64,000 nucleotides of DNA. Origin: Sulfurimonas sp. (GTDB taxonomy: Bacteria; Campylobacterota; Campylobacteria; Campylobacterales; Sulfurimonadaceae). The notes under the pieces are model-generated. The model was not told where the DNA came from. It did not search any database and saw only the letters and a list, made by a program, of their open reading frames with translations. Where the stretch lies: the NCBI RefSeq assembly GCF_023229105.1, contig NZ_JALNZY010000002.1, positions 1 through 64,000 of the forward strand, in the 5' to 3' direction. The position numbers were made by a program, and so were the translations under genes. Positions 8,048 to 15,707 of the stretch are shown here, one piece after another; the stretch's first letter is position 1, and each line of letters starts with the position of its first letter.

Positions 8048-8739
8048 TCCCAAAATTCTAGCGGATTTGGATGTAAAAAAGTATAGTTAAGCTCTTTAAT
8101 CAGCTTCCCTGAGGAGACTCTGCGATTTGAAAATCCATCAAAACTCCCTATCTCTGAGCCAAATTTTTTACTGTTTTTTGTATGAATCTCTTTTCTTGTC
8201 GGATGAAGCGGCGTAACAAGGTTATATATGCCCCGATTTACGCCGCTCTTAATCATCAGCTTTATAATATTTATAGCATCATCTCTATGAATATAGTTGA
8301 CAAAACCGTCACTAAAAGCATATGCACTCTTCCATCTTCCCGCAACCCTATCCTCTCCCATAAGACCGCCGAGTCTTAAGATGAGAACTCTCTGTTTTAA
8401 ACCTAAAAGCAAATCTTCTGCCTCTTTTATAAGCGATGCTTTAGTAATAGGTGCACTCTCGTTTACATCCGAGTCAAACTCTCTATAAACTGAAATTGAA
8501 CTCATTAGGATTATTTCACATGTAGGTTTTGTTAGCGTTGCTATTTTTTGAAGCATCTTTAAGTAGTTCTCTTTTGTGTTTATTGCGATTATTACTATGT
8601 CGTTTTGCCAAAAAGAGGAGTTGTCTTTAGTTAGCTCTCTTGAAAAACACTCCACATGCATCTCTTTTGCAAGTTCGAAGGAGAGCGGTTTTCCGAGCCA
8701 ACCGCATCCAACAATACCGACACTTCTATTTTTGCTCAT
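8044..8739 (-). CDS. Extended-SDR NAD(P)-binding protein, YeeZ-like
   Basis: A 231-residue nucleoside-sugar-epimerase-like protein. The N-terminal SVGIVGCGWLGKPLS is a Rossmann GxGxxG. The middle SSISVYREF...NESAPITKAS and RLGGLMGEDR follow the pattern of the YeeZ/SDR_a5-like branch of extended SDRs. It ends in a short C-terminal domain (YTFLHPNPLEFWD). It is the last gene of a coupled minus-strand run that begins with siroheme decarboxylase, overlapping its upstream neighbour by 14 bases. The substrate is unknown; involvement in tetrapyrrole metabolism is only suggested by position. Confidence 0.7.
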   Translation of the reverse strand: MSKNRSVGIVGCGWLGKPLSFELAKEMHVECFSRELTKDNSSFWQNDIVIIAINTKENYLKMLQKIATLTKPTCEIILMSSISVYREFDSDVNESAPITKASLIKEAEDLLLGLKQRVLILRLGGLMGEDRVAGRWKSAYAFSDGFVNYIHRDDAINIIKLMIKSGVNRGIYNLVTPLHPTRKEIHTKNSKKFGSEIGSFDGFSNRRVSSGKLIKELNYTFLHPNPLEFWD

Positions 8740-9025
8740 TTTTCTTATTGATACTATAACTTTTTTTGATTGTTATAAGCTCATAGATAGATATCTCAGG
8801 TTTTGCAGCTTCTATAAGATTATCGGTATCAGCAAACTGACCCTGCATCTTTTCAATCTCCTTATACCCTTTTGGTTTAATTTCACTCATCGCCATTCCT
8901 ATGGTTGCTGCCCACATTATCAAAAGCATAAGCCAAACTGTTTTTTTTGCCCCGGCATAAACTCCCACAAAGTGAAATGCAACACTTAAAAGTATGGCTG
9001 CTATTAGTATTGTTGTTAAACTCAT
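8726..9025 (-). CDS. Small membrane protein, 99 residues, in the siroheme-decarboxylase operon
   Basis: Two hydrophobic segments are visible (about residues 3-22 and 27-46: TILIAAILLSVAFHFVGV and KTVWLMLLIMWAATIGMA), then a soluble charged tail of about 50 residues. No family is recognised. It starts with an ATGA overlap on the preceding 53-residue gene and overlaps the following SDR by 14 bases, so it is part of one coupled transcript. A role in membrane haem handling or respiratory assembly is speculation from context. Confidence 0.7.
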   Translation of the reverse strand: MSLTTILIAAILLSVAFHFVGVYAGAKKTVWLMLLIMWAATIGMAMSEIKPKGYKEIEKMQGQFADTDNLIEAAKPEISIYELITIKKSYSINKKNEQK

Positions 9026-9183
9026 TTTATTAATTGCTCCCCTCTTGGTTTCATCTCGATTCCCGTATCTTTAATCATATTCTTACCAAAGCTTTTTACA
9101 CCAATGGTTCCAAGTAGCATCAAGATAGAAATTAATAGTAAAAAGAGCAGTGCTAACGCATATCTCTTTAACACTGCTATCAT
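9022..9183 (-). CDS. 53-residue single-span membrane protein
   Basis: A short frame of 53 codons runs from an ATG at 9183 to a TGA at 9022. It begins MIAVLKRYALALLFLLLI, a basic start followed by one long hydrophobic helix (about residues 8-27), then a basic 25-residue tail. Its ATGA start overlaps the stop of the gene upstream and its TGA overlaps the ATG of the gene downstream. Both junctions argue that it is translated and stoichiometrically coupled. No family is recognised. It is short enough to be missed by automatic annotation. Confidence 0.7.
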   Translation of the reverse strand: MIAVLKRYALALLFLLLISILMLLGTIGVKSFGKNMIKDTGIEMKPRGEQLIK

Positions 9184-9599
9184 TTATTTTGTTCTTTTTG
9201 TTTATTTTCTTCCTCAATCTGAGGTTCACTTCCTATCCAATCAACACATCTTGATGTATGAAAATCTCTCTCATAATCATCATGTTTAAAAAGATGGTCT
9301 TCTAATCTCCAACCGAGTTTTTTAGATAAAAGTACAGATCTTGAGATAGTTCTTCGCATTTTGTTTTCACAAATAACAGTCTCCCCAGAGTTAAAAATCT
9401 CTTCAACTCCGTTCATTCTTTTAACAGTAATCGTATAGTGAAAACCTACCATTATAAACATAACCAAGCCAACGGATATCATGCCCTTTTTAAAGGCTCC
9501 CTTTGGCATAAATTCTCTTGTAGTAACAACTGCCGTTACGCTCAATATAAAAATTGCTATTACTATATATACCGCTTCTAATTCTAAAAAAAGTTCCAC
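9180..9599 (-). CDS. Membrane protein of unknown function, 139 residues, GTG start
   Basis: Two membrane helices are predicted (about residues 6-27, VYIVIAIFILSVTAVV, and 40-57, MISVGLVMFIMVGFHY), then a soluble C-terminal region with two cysteines (ETVICENK and TSRCVDWIG). A GTG at 9599 is the best start: an AGAAGG ribosome site precedes it by 7 bases, right after the siroheme decarboxylase stop at 9613. An open frame continues upstream but only by overlapping that gene. No family is recognised. The C-terminal cysteines could face the periplasm if two helices are right. Confidence 0.68.
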   Translation of the reverse strand: MELFLELEAVYIVIAIFILSVTAVVTTREFMPKGAFKKGMISVGLVMFIMVGFHYTITVKRMNGVEEIFNSGETVICENKMRRTISRSVLLSKKLGWRLEDHLFKHDDYERDFHTSRCVDWIGSEPQIEEENKQKEQNK

Positions 9600-9612
9600 A
9601 TCAATTCCTTCT

Positions 9613-10611
9613 CTATTTAACGTATTTCTCTTCCCAAGCTTCAAACTCGGGAGCAAAATACTCTATTCTTACTTTTTTGAACTCTCTTGAGCTGTAAAGA
9701 GGCATATAGCTTTTTGAGTCAATCTCTGATGCCATTTCATCAATAATAGCATTTGTCTCCTCTGTGCTTTTTCCATGAACCATTGTAAAGAGATTGTATG
9801 GCCAGTTTGCATATTTTGGACGGAGGTAGCAGTGAGAAACAGCACTAAATGCAGCAGCCTTCTCTCCAATCTCCTCTCCCCTTCCTTCATCTACATCCCA
9901 TACCACCATAGCATTTGCGCTAAAACCGGCTTTTCTATGATTGAGAATTGATGCAAATCTTCTCATAACGCCCGCTTCTTGAAGCTCATTTAAAATCTCA
10001 AAAAATGTATCATAATCAATGTTTAATTCGTCAATGATTTTTTTAAACGGCTCTTTGGTTATCTCAATATCATATTGAGCAGCTCTTATAATGGCATGAT
10101 GCAAGGAGGTAAGCGCTATATCATTATGTTTTACTTTTTTTACTTTCTCTTTTTTTTCATCTTTTCCGGTCGTATCAAGTTTAACATTTATCTTAAAAAG
10201 CTTAAGTGTTGGAAGCATAATATACTCCTGCGCCCCCGTAGCTTCTGCCAAAACTTCTAATGTTTTCTCAAGTCCGAGTTTTGAATCAGGTGCCACTGCA
10301 AGCGTAAACCAGATGTTAAAATCATGATTTCTCTCATAGTTATGCGAGATTCCCGGGTGAGAATTTATAATCTTTACCGCATCACTTATCTTGTCAGCGG
10401 AAATTTTAAATGCAACCAAAGAAGATGTATAGCCTAATCTTTTTGTATCAAATATAGCCGATGTTTGACGAATGATGTTTTTTTGCTTTTGCTCTTGCAA
10501 AATAGCAAGAACCTCATCTTCGCTTATATTTAGCTCCTTGGCTATTGCCTCAAAAGGTCTTGCATCCAAAGGAAAATTTTTTTGAATACGCGATAAAATT
10601 TCATCTTTCAT
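9613..10611 (-). CDS. Siroheme decarboxylase, fused AhbA-AhbB / NirD-NirL type
   Basis: Two Lrp/AsnC-like units are joined: residues 1-150 and about 165-332, each with a winged helix (ELNISEDEVLAILQEQ; ELNIDYDTFFEILNEL) and a ligand-binding half. The second unit has HCYLRPKYANWPYNLFTMVHGK, the decarboxylase pattern with the catalytic histidine/arginine region, rather than a transcription regulator pattern. The product, 12,18-didecarboxysiroheme, feeds haem d1 (cd1 nitrite reductase) or siroheme-dependent haem b. Precorrin-2 dehydrogenase is transcribed divergently 100 bases away, which supports the pathway. A Lrp-type regulator is the less likely alternative. Confidence 0.87.
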   Translation of the reverse strand: MKDEILSRIQKNFPLDARPFEAIAKELNISEDEVLAILQEQKQKNIIRQTSAIFDTKRLGYTSSLVAFKISADKISDAVKIINSHPGISHNYERNHDFNIWFTLAVAPDSKLGLEKTLEVLAEATGAQEYIMLPTLKLFKINVKLDTTGKDEKKEKVKKVKHNDIALTSLHHAIIRAAQYDIEITKEPFKKIIDELNIDYDTFFEILNELQEAGVMRRFASILNHRKAGFSANAMVVWDVDEGRGEEIGEKAAAFSAVSHCYLRPKYANWPYNLFTMVHGKSTEETNAIIDEMASEIDSKSYMPLYSSREFKKVRIEYFAPEFEAWEEKYVK

Positions 10612-10641
10612 TATATATTCTTTCCATTCTTTATTATTTCA

Positions 10642-10655
10642 TTGATTGTAATCTA
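10642..10655. promoter_or_regulatory. FNR/DNR-like dyad, site 1
   Basis: TTGAT-N4-ATCTA departs from the FNR consensus TTGAT-N4-ATCAA at one base. It is 31 bases upstream of the siroheme decarboxylase start. Confidence 0.4.
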
Positions 10656-10672
10656 ATTTCAATTAATCCGAG

Positions 10673-10686
10673 TTGATATCCGTCAA
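10673..10686. promoter_or_regulatory. FNR/DNR-like dyad, site 2
   Basis: TTGAT-N4-GTCAA differs from the FNR consensus at one base. A TATGAT -10-like box lies at 10705-10710, placing the dyad close to the activating -41.5 position for a promoter reading toward the precorrin-2 dehydrogenase gene. Confidence 0.45.
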
Positions 10687-10713
10687 TATGAGTTTTTAAA
10701 AAAGTATGATACC

Positions 10714-11310
10714 ATGTCATGCAAAAACACAACGAAAAGAGATATATTGAGTTATTTCCCAGCTTTTTTAAAACTAGAAAATAAAAAGGTTTTAATAGTC
10801 GGCGGCGGTAAAATTGCTTCTAAAAAGCTAGAACATCTTTTGGATTTTACCTCTGATATATCTATAATTGCTCTTGAGTTATCCGAAGAGATGTCAAAAA
10901 TCGTAAAAGAGAAAAATCTTCACTTTGAAAAAAGAGGATATACAAAAGGCGATATACAAAACTTTGCCCTTGTTGTAGTTGCCACTGACAACATAGCTCT
11001 TCAGGCAGAAATTTTTGAAGAAACAAGAGGAAGCGGCACCCTTTGTAACTCTGTTGATTCTGTGGATTATTGTGATTTTATTTTTTCATCTTATATTAAA
11101 AAAGATGATTTAACCATTGCCATATCCACATCTGGAGCTTCTCCTGCATTTGCAAAGCATCTGAAAAAATATCTTCAAAAACTCATCCCATCCGATATAG
11201 GTGTTTTTTTGCAGGAGATGAAAAAGCTAAGAGAGAGCACGGCAAAAGGCAAAGAGAGAATGAAGATGCTTGGTAAAAAAGCAGAAAAATATATTAATAG
11301 TTGGAGTTAA
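10714..11310 (+). CDS. Precorrin-2 dehydrogenase / sirohydrochlorin ferrochelatase (CysG N-terminal, Met8 type)
   Basis: Makes sirohydrochlorin, and possibly siroheme, from precorrin-2. The dinucleotide fold reads KVLIVGGGKIASKKLEHLL, the catalytic-aspartate segment is VVVATDN, and SYIKKDDLTIAISTSGASPAFAKHL is the family signature. It lacks the SAM uroporphyrinogen methyltransferase half of full CysG, so it is the SirC/YlnF/Met8-like short form. The ATG at 10714 is given, but a TATGAT box ends only three bases before it. A TTG at 10747, exactly where family members usually begin (SYFPAFLKLE), may be the true start. It is divergent from siroheme decarboxylase. Confidence 0.88.
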   Translation: MSCKNTTKRDILSYFPAFLKLENKKVLIVGGGKIASKKLEHLLDFTSDISIIALELSEEMSKIVKEKNLHFEKRGYTKGDIQNFALVVVATDNIALQAEIFEETRGSGTLCNSVDSVDYCDFIFSSYIKKDDLTIAISTSGASPAFAKHLKKYLQKLIPSDIGVFLQEMKKLRESTAKGKERMKMLGKKAEKYINSWS

Positions 11311-11311
11311 A

Positions 11312-11689
11312 ATGAGTATGAAAAAAGGTTTACTCTTCGGACTTATAGCAGCAAGTCTGATTTTAGGTACGCTTTCTATGAAAAGAGCGATGCCAGATTC
11401 AAAAGAAGAGCGTATATATCAAGCTATAAAAATTTATAGTCCTTATATCTTAGAGAAGAGGATTGGCGGTCTTGCCATTGTAGATAAACGTGATGGGAAA
11501 AAAGAGAAACCCAGTGCAAATGAGGCTTTCCATAGAATGGATGAGCTAGAGAAGACATGGGGTAAAAATTATCTTAGCGTTGAGGGTAATCAGGTTTTAA
11601 TTATGGGCGAGAACAATCAAACTATTGCAAAAATATTTATTCAAACGCAAAAAGAGAGAGAGTTTCTCAAAAACTTTTACGGGATTTAA
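11312..11689 (+). CDS. Putative exported or membrane-anchored protein, 125 residues
   Basis: No family is recognised. The N-terminus has a basic start and a hydrophobic stretch (KKGLLFGLIAASLILGTLSM), compatible with a signal anchor or signal peptide. The rest is charged and soluble. I start it at the ATG at 11312 after a TTGGAG ribosome site; a longer frame exists upstream but overlaps the preceding gene. It follows precorrin-2 dehydrogenase by one base and is likely cotranscribed. Its stop overlaps the convergent MFS transporter by four bases. Confidence 0.65.
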   Translation: MSMKKGLLFGLIAASLILGTLSMKRAMPDSKEERIYQAIKIYSPYILEKRIGGLAIVDKRDGKKEKPSANEAFHRMDELEKTWGKNYLSVEGNQVLIMGENNQTIAKIFIQTQKEREFLKNFYGI

Positions 11690-12891
11690 TGCTTTATCTT
11701 AAATGATAGATAAAGAGCTAAAACAAGAGTTGCAACGGCGCTACTGTAGAGTAGCGTGTAGTTAAAAAAATGTAAAATTACTCCGCCCACGATTGAAAAA
11801 AACATCCCAAGAGAGACGATATTCATCTGAAGAGCTATATAAACAGGTCTCTTATCTGCCGGTGCTATTTTTAAGATAAGATTGCTTGATGCGATTCGGT
11901 TGCCATCAATCGAAGCGCCGACTAAAAAGAATATAAACATATATTCATACAAAGAGGAAGCATTCGCTGCTAAAGCTATTGCGGCTATCTGAAGAGATAT
12001 GGAGATTTTTGCGCTTAAAGCATTGTACCCGCGCCCACTAAGAGCTCCCCATAAAAAGTTACTTAACATGGCACCCACCATCTGGGTTGTAATCAAAGAA
12101 CCTATTGCGATACCATCAAGGCTTATCTTTTGCTGCGCATCCAATATGATAAACGGCAAGGCGATTAAATAGCCATACGCTAAAAGAAAGGTGGTTACTT
12201 GAATTTGTAAGTTTTTGTCCGCTTTTAAAAGTGCGTACGAATTTTTCAAAAATTTACCAAACGAGCTCTCTTTTTTAGATACCTCCTCTTTTACAGGTTC
12301 ATCTACAGAAGCAAATGCCAAATATCCAAAACCCATGATAAAAGAGCTTATAATAAAGAGATAACCATAGCTTTGAGGCGGCTGGAATGATTCTAATATC
12401 CAAGCAGCAAGTGCACCGCTTATAAGCCCACCTACTGCGCTAAAGAACTGACGATATGCCATTGTTTTACCGCGAAACTTATGAGAAAAAATCTTAGCCA
12501 TTATCTCTCTGAAGTATATCGCTGCAAAACCCGCACTAAAAGAGAACATAAAAAGACCCAAACCAATGGAAGCTAGAGTTAGATTAGGATAATTTTCGCC
12601 AAAGAGAATAATCGCAATACCGATTAAAAACCACGACAAAAATCTTATAAAAAAGATTTTGCGAAGATATGGCATCATCAACTTATATGTCTGTGCATGA
12701 AAGGCTGCAAATAGTTGTACTACGATTGCGCCGCCACGAAGAAGAGCCGCAAAAAACCCAACAAGCATTGAGCTACCGCCGAAGTAGTTTACGATAAGCG
12801 GTAAAATTGTTGATGGCTCGGCAATCGTAGTCCCGATTGTCAAAAAGAAGCCATGTAAGATATTTTTTACATGGTTGGAGAATTTATCCAT
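11686..12891 (-). CDS. Major facilitator superfamily transporter, 401 residues
   Basis: About twelve hydrophobic helices, a charged loop between the halves near residues 195-215 (EPVKEEVSKKESSFGK), and the usual MFS length. The intracellular loop motif between helices 2 and 3 is weak. It overlaps the upstream TrpD2-like gene by 8 bases (the stop of one and the start of the other), so the pair is one operon. The substrate cannot be predicted from sequence. Inner membrane. Confidence 0.8.
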   Translation of the reverse strand: MDKFSNHVKNILHGFFLTIGTTIAEPSTILPLIVNYFGGSSMLVGFFAALLRGGAIVVQLFAAFHAQTYKLMMPYLRKIFFIRFLSWFLIGIAIILFGENYPNLTLASIGLGLFMFSFSAGFAAIYFREIMAKIFSHKFRGKTMAYRQFFSAVGGLISGALAAWILESFQPPQSYGYLFIISSFIMGFGYLAFASVDEPVKEEVSKKESSFGKFLKNSYALLKADKNLQIQVTTFLLAYGYLIALPFIILDAQQKISLDGIAIGSLITTQMVGAMLSNFLWGALSGRGYNALSAKISISLQIAAIALAANASSLYEYMFIFFLVGASIDGNRIASSNLILKIAPADKRPVYIALQMNIVSLGMFFSIVGGVILHFFNYTLLYSSAVATLVLALYLSFKIKH

Positions 12892-13780
12892 TTAGCATTT
12901 CGTAACCCTCTTCTATTGAGGCAGCCTTTTGTGCCACAAAAAGAAAAACAGCCGCATTGAGTCGTGCCAATTTAAAAAACTCATCCGAAGGATTATTTGT
13001 CTGCTCAAGTGATTCACTAAGTGTTATTTTCTCCCAAGATTTTGTATAGTTTATGCCGTAATATTCCGGATCTACTATAATCTCCTCTACCTTACCGCCA
13101 TCAGCAATCCATAAGCGACCTTTGCTAAAAAGCTCTGGAGTTCCTTCATTTCCCTGAATGAGAGCGAGTCTTTTGTACCTATGAGAAAAAATATCTATAT
13201 ATCTATTTAAAAATGGTTTATGAAAAATCCCTGTAATTGCATAATCACTTGAGGAGACATTGGTTAATTTTTCTATTGTATTTAGTCCTGTACGAAGTCC
13301 GAGTCTCATGCGTAGAGGTGTTAAGTCATGCATCTCTTTAAAAAAATCTGCTCTGTCAAAATAGTAAATATTTTCGCCCAAATCCATGCTAGTTGCTGTC
13401 TCTTTTAGCGTTATGCCTTTTTTTGCAGGTGTTAAATCATCCCCCACAACAACAAGGTTTAGCTCTGCGTTTTCTAAAATTTTTGCAACAAGAGGAAAGA
13501 TAAACGGGTTATTTACTTTACCGTCAAACGGATAACCAAGTTCTATGGAGTTTGGTACCGCTCTTTTTTTAATAAATCCATCACACGCTTCAACAACGCC
13601 TCTAAACTCTTCAGTAGTCTCTGGCTTAAGCCTCCAACCAAGTAAAAATGCGGCAACTTGTTCCCCGTAAGCAGACCCTTGTAAAATGTATTCCATCATT
13701 TCTTTTGTCTCTTGAAATGTTAAATCTCTATTCCCCTTAACGCCCGTTCCTACTGCATGTATATACTTAAAAAAATCCAT
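12884..13780 (-). CDS. TrpD2/YbiB-like glycosyl transferase (anthranilate phosphoribosyltransferase fold)
   Basis: The N-terminal helical domain (NRDLTFQETKEMMEYIL, then AAFLLGWRLKPETTEEFRG) is the typical glycosyl-transferase-family-3 N-domain. The C-terminal domain has LGLRTGLNTIEKL and LIQGNEGTPEL, resembling TrpD but with no clean phosphoribosyl-pyrophosphate GTGGD motif. This is the pattern of YbiB/TrpD2 proteins, which bind nucleic acid and do not make tryptophan; that biology is from the family, not from this sequence. It is paired with the MFS transporter downstream. The length of 298 fits. Confidence 0.75.
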   Translation of the reverse strand: MDFFKYIHAVGTGVKGNRDLTFQETKEMMEYILQGSAYGEQVAAFLLGWRLKPETTEEFRGVVEACDGFIKKRAVPNSIELGYPFDGKVNNPFIFPLVAKILENAELNLVVVGDDLTPAKKGITLKETATSMDLGENIYYFDRADFFKEMHDLTPLRMRLGLRTGLNTIEKLTNVSSSDYAITGIFHKPFLNRYIDIFSHRYKRLALIQGNEGTPELFSKGRLWIADGGKVEEIIVDPEYYGINYTKSWEKITLSESLEQTNNPSDEFFKLARLNAAVFLFVAQKAASIEEGYEMLNG

Positions 13781-13956
13781 TTATTCTCTTTTGTTTTTTA
13801 TAATAATAGTATTATTTGCTTAATGTCAAGATAATAAAAAATAGGCTTAGCTATAAATCTAGAATTGGTAAGTTAATTTGAGGAGTTTATTTGCGGTAAA
13901 TTACGAAAATTCACTTCATTTCAACGAAGAAATTTAGCAAAATCATTATCTTAGAG

Positions 13957-14063
13957 GTACTTCCTCCCAGATACCTGCGGCACATAACACTCTAAGGCGT
14001 GCTGCTGTATTCCTACCCTGACACAATATCTCAAAGCACCATTGCACAGGTCTAAAAGGAAGC
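13957..14063 (-). ncRNA. ffs: Signal recognition particle RNA (4.5S-like, small bacterial type)
   Basis: Read on the minus strand, the apical part is CAGG-GTA-GGAA-TAC-AGCAG: the Ffh-binding symmetric loop (CAGG opposite AGCAG) closed by a 3-bp stem and a GGAA tetraloop, the diagnostic SRP domain IV. The ends pair: GCTTCC (14063-14058) with GGAAGT (13964-13959), then AGACCTG with CAGGTATCT. A TATAAT box at 14075-14070 places the 5' end near 14063. This explains the gene-free stretch 13781-14102; the rest of it (13781-13955) shows nothing else I can support. Confidence 0.9.
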
Positions 14064-14069
14064 GCCGCA

Positions 14070-14075
14070 ATTATA
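14070..14075 (-). promoter_or_regulatory. -10 box (TATAAT) of the SRP RNA
   Basis: A perfect TATAAT on the minus strand sits 7 bases ahead of the predicted SRP RNA 5' end, in an AT-rich stretch. Confidence 0.6.
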
Positions 14076-14102
14076 TCCTAAAAAGATAAATTAAACAAAG
14101 TG

Positions 14103-14441
14103 CTATAAAGATATTGTATCCACACTCCTTTTTATAGCTTCCAAATATCGTTTATAGTCGAAATCTCTACTCTTTTTAGCAGCTTCTTGCTCCATCTCTT
14201 TTGCCATCTCGAAAATTTCGTTAAATTTAATATTTCCCGAGCTCCCTTTTATCTCATGGGCGTGTACTCTGATTTCATCATAATCCATAAGCTTAATCGA
14301 CTCCTCAAGAGCCTCTAAAATTGAAGTTGTCTCCTCCGAAAAACTTTTAACAATCATAGGAATATATTTAGACTTTACTCCGATATTAAGCGCCATTTCA
14401 TCATAGTTTATGTTTGAATAATCGGCATGTGAAATAGGCAT
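14103..14441 (-). CDS. Stand-alone histidine phosphotransfer (HPt) domain protein
   Basis: A 112-residue single-domain protein. The motif VHAHEIKGSSGNI carries the phosphoryl-accepting histidine (HxxKGSS) of HPt domains, on the usual four-helix scaffold. No receiver or kinase domain is fused, and no two-component gene is adjacent, so it would act as an orphan phosphorelay intermediate in the cytoplasm. I start it at the ATG at 14441 after an AAGAGAAG ribosome site; a TTG two codons upstream is possible. It is divergent from the nucleosidase gene. Confidence 0.85.
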   Translation of the reverse strand: MPISHADYSNINYDEMALNIGVKSKYIPMIVKSFSEETTSILEALEESIKLMDYDEIRVHAHEIKGSSGNIKFNEIFEMAKEMEQEAAKKSRDFDYKRYLEAIKRSVDTISL

Positions 14442-14470
14442 AATCAACTTCTCTTACTATTTTATTTTGG

Positions 14471-14476
14471 TACAAT
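14471..14476 (+). promoter_or_regulatory. -10 box (TACAAT) directly ahead of the nucleosidase start
   Basis: TTTTGGTACAAT ends only five bases before the ATG at 14482. Transcription would then begin at or next to the A of the ATG, giving a leaderless message. No ribosome binding site is visible. Confidence 0.4.
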
Positions 14477-14481
14477 ATTGC

Positions 14482-15015
14482 ATGTTGTATATTGTAACCG
14501 CATTAAAACCTGAAGCACAAGCATTCGTTGAAAAATATAGACTAACAAAGGCAAAGTGTGGTAAATTTACTCTCTTTAGCGCTAAAGAGTTAAGAGTAAT
14601 TCTCAGCGGTGTCGGTACTGATAATGCCAAAGAAGCAACAGATGCACTTATAAAAAACTTTAACCCCTCAAAAGATGATATTTTTGTAAACATCGGGATT
14701 TGCGGTGCAAGCAAAATATACAAGATTGGGGAACTTATAAAAGTAAGCCATGTTATATATAAAGATAAAAAACATATAATCAGCAACAATATCTTAAGCA
14801 CATTAACATGCAAAGACACAGAGGTTTTCAGAAGTCTTGATGATATAGTTGACATGGAATCTTATGGCTTTTGTGAGGCTACATCATGCCTTAAAAACCG
14901 TTATATCTATAAAGTGGTGAGTGATCATTTTCAGCCAAGCAGAGTTACAAAAGATGAAACTAAAAAGTTGATTTCAGATGTAATCGACTACGTTATCAAA
15001 GAGGTTAAAAATTGA
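14482..15015 (+). CDS. Nucleoside phosphorylase-family protein, MTA/SAH or 5'-deoxyadenosine nucleosidase candidate
   Basis: At 177 residues it is shorter than typical MTA/SAH nucleosidase (about 230) but keeps the key stretches: IVTALKPEA at the N-terminus, VNIGICGASK for the ribose/purine site, VDMESYGFCEA matching the catalytic ME region, and KVVSDHFQP with the aspartate of the SD motif that protonates the purine. Hydrolysis of methylthioadenosine or 5'-deoxyadenosine to a free pentose would supply the mtnK operon at 6.5 kb. A distinct family member (for example a futalosine-pathway hydrolase) is possible. It shares a stop/start overlap with the SDR downstream. Confidence 0.75.
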   Translation: MLYIVTALKPEAQAFVEKYRLTKAKCGKFTLFSAKELRVILSGVGTDNAKEATDALIKNFNPSKDDIFVNIGICGASKIYKIGELIKVSHVIYKDKKHIISNNILSTLTCKDTEVFRSLDDIVDMESYGFCEATSCLKNRYIYKVVSDHFQPSRVTKDETKKLISDVIDYVIKEVKN

Positions 15016-15707
15016 AAAAAGTGGTAGTGACCGGTGCTAGCAGCGGAATCGGCAAAGAGATAACAAAAAGATTGTTACTGCTAGATTATAAAGTCATCGG
15101 CATCAGCAGAAGCGTAAAAAAAGAGGATTTTGAGAGTGAAAATTTTACTCCGATACAAGCTAATCTTGCAGATGAAGCATCAACTCTCTTAACATGTAAA
15201 AAAATCTCAGATGAAAATATCTATATGTTGATAAACTGTGCAGGATTTGGCAGATTTGAACCTCATGAAGAGTTAAGCGCTAAAACAGTCACGGATATGG
15301 TTTTTTTAAATCTTACCGCACCCATGCTTCTAACAAATGCTCTGCTTAGAAATCTTAAGAAAAACAGCGGTTATCTTATAAACATAAACTCCATAGAGGC
15401 ACTTAGAGCAAGTAAATTTGCAGGGGTTTATAGTGCCACAAAAGCGGGCTTAAGGGCATTTGGAGACTCCTTGTTTGAAGAGACAAGAAAAAGCTCTCTG
15501 AGCATCACAAATATAAATCCCGACATGACGCAGAGCAATTTTTACAAGGAACTAAGATTTGAAACAAGCCAACAAGAAGATGAGAAACTTCTAGCCTCCG
15601 ATATTGCTGATGCAGTTGAGCATATAATTAGCATGAGAAAAGGCGCGGTTGTAAGCGAATACACCATTAGAAGCCTGAATTTTGGGATTTCTAAAAAGAA
15701 ATTATGA
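15012..15707 (+). CDS. Short-chain dehydrogenase/reductase, TTG start
   Basis: A 231-residue classical SDR: TGASSGIGKEI cofactor loop, NCAGFG in place of NNAG, and catalytic YSATKAGLRAFGDS. The start is a TTG at 15012 whose TTGA overlaps the nucleosidase stop, with a GAGGTT ribosome site at 15001. It is coupled to the nucleosidase. The oxidised or reduced substrate is unknown. Its end overlaps the convergent FliT-like gene by six bases. Confidence 0.83.
   Translation: MKKVVVTGASSGIGKEITKRLLLLDYKVIGISRSVKKEDFESENFTPIQANLADEASTLLTCKKISDENIYMLINCAGFGRFEPHEELSAKTVTDMVFLNLTAPMLLTNALLRNLKKNSGYLININSIEALRASKFAGVYSATKAGLRAFGDSLFEETRKSSLSITNINPDMTQSNFYKELRFETSQQEDEKLLASDIADAVEHIISMRKGAVVSEYTIRSLNFGISKKKL

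Noticed and set aside
8576..8989. A 137-codon plus-strand frame opposite the SDR and membrane protein genes.
   Set aside because: It is antisense to two genes with good motifs and overlaps, with no family features of its own.
13950..13968. Small GAGG/CCTC hairpin at the 3' end of the SRP RNA as a separate terminator.
   Set aside because: Its left arm is needed for the SRP terminal stem and no T run follows.
14457..14855. A 132-codon minus-strand frame opposite the nucleosidase.
   Set aside because: It looks hydrophobic only because of the opposite strand; the plus-strand gene has clear motifs.
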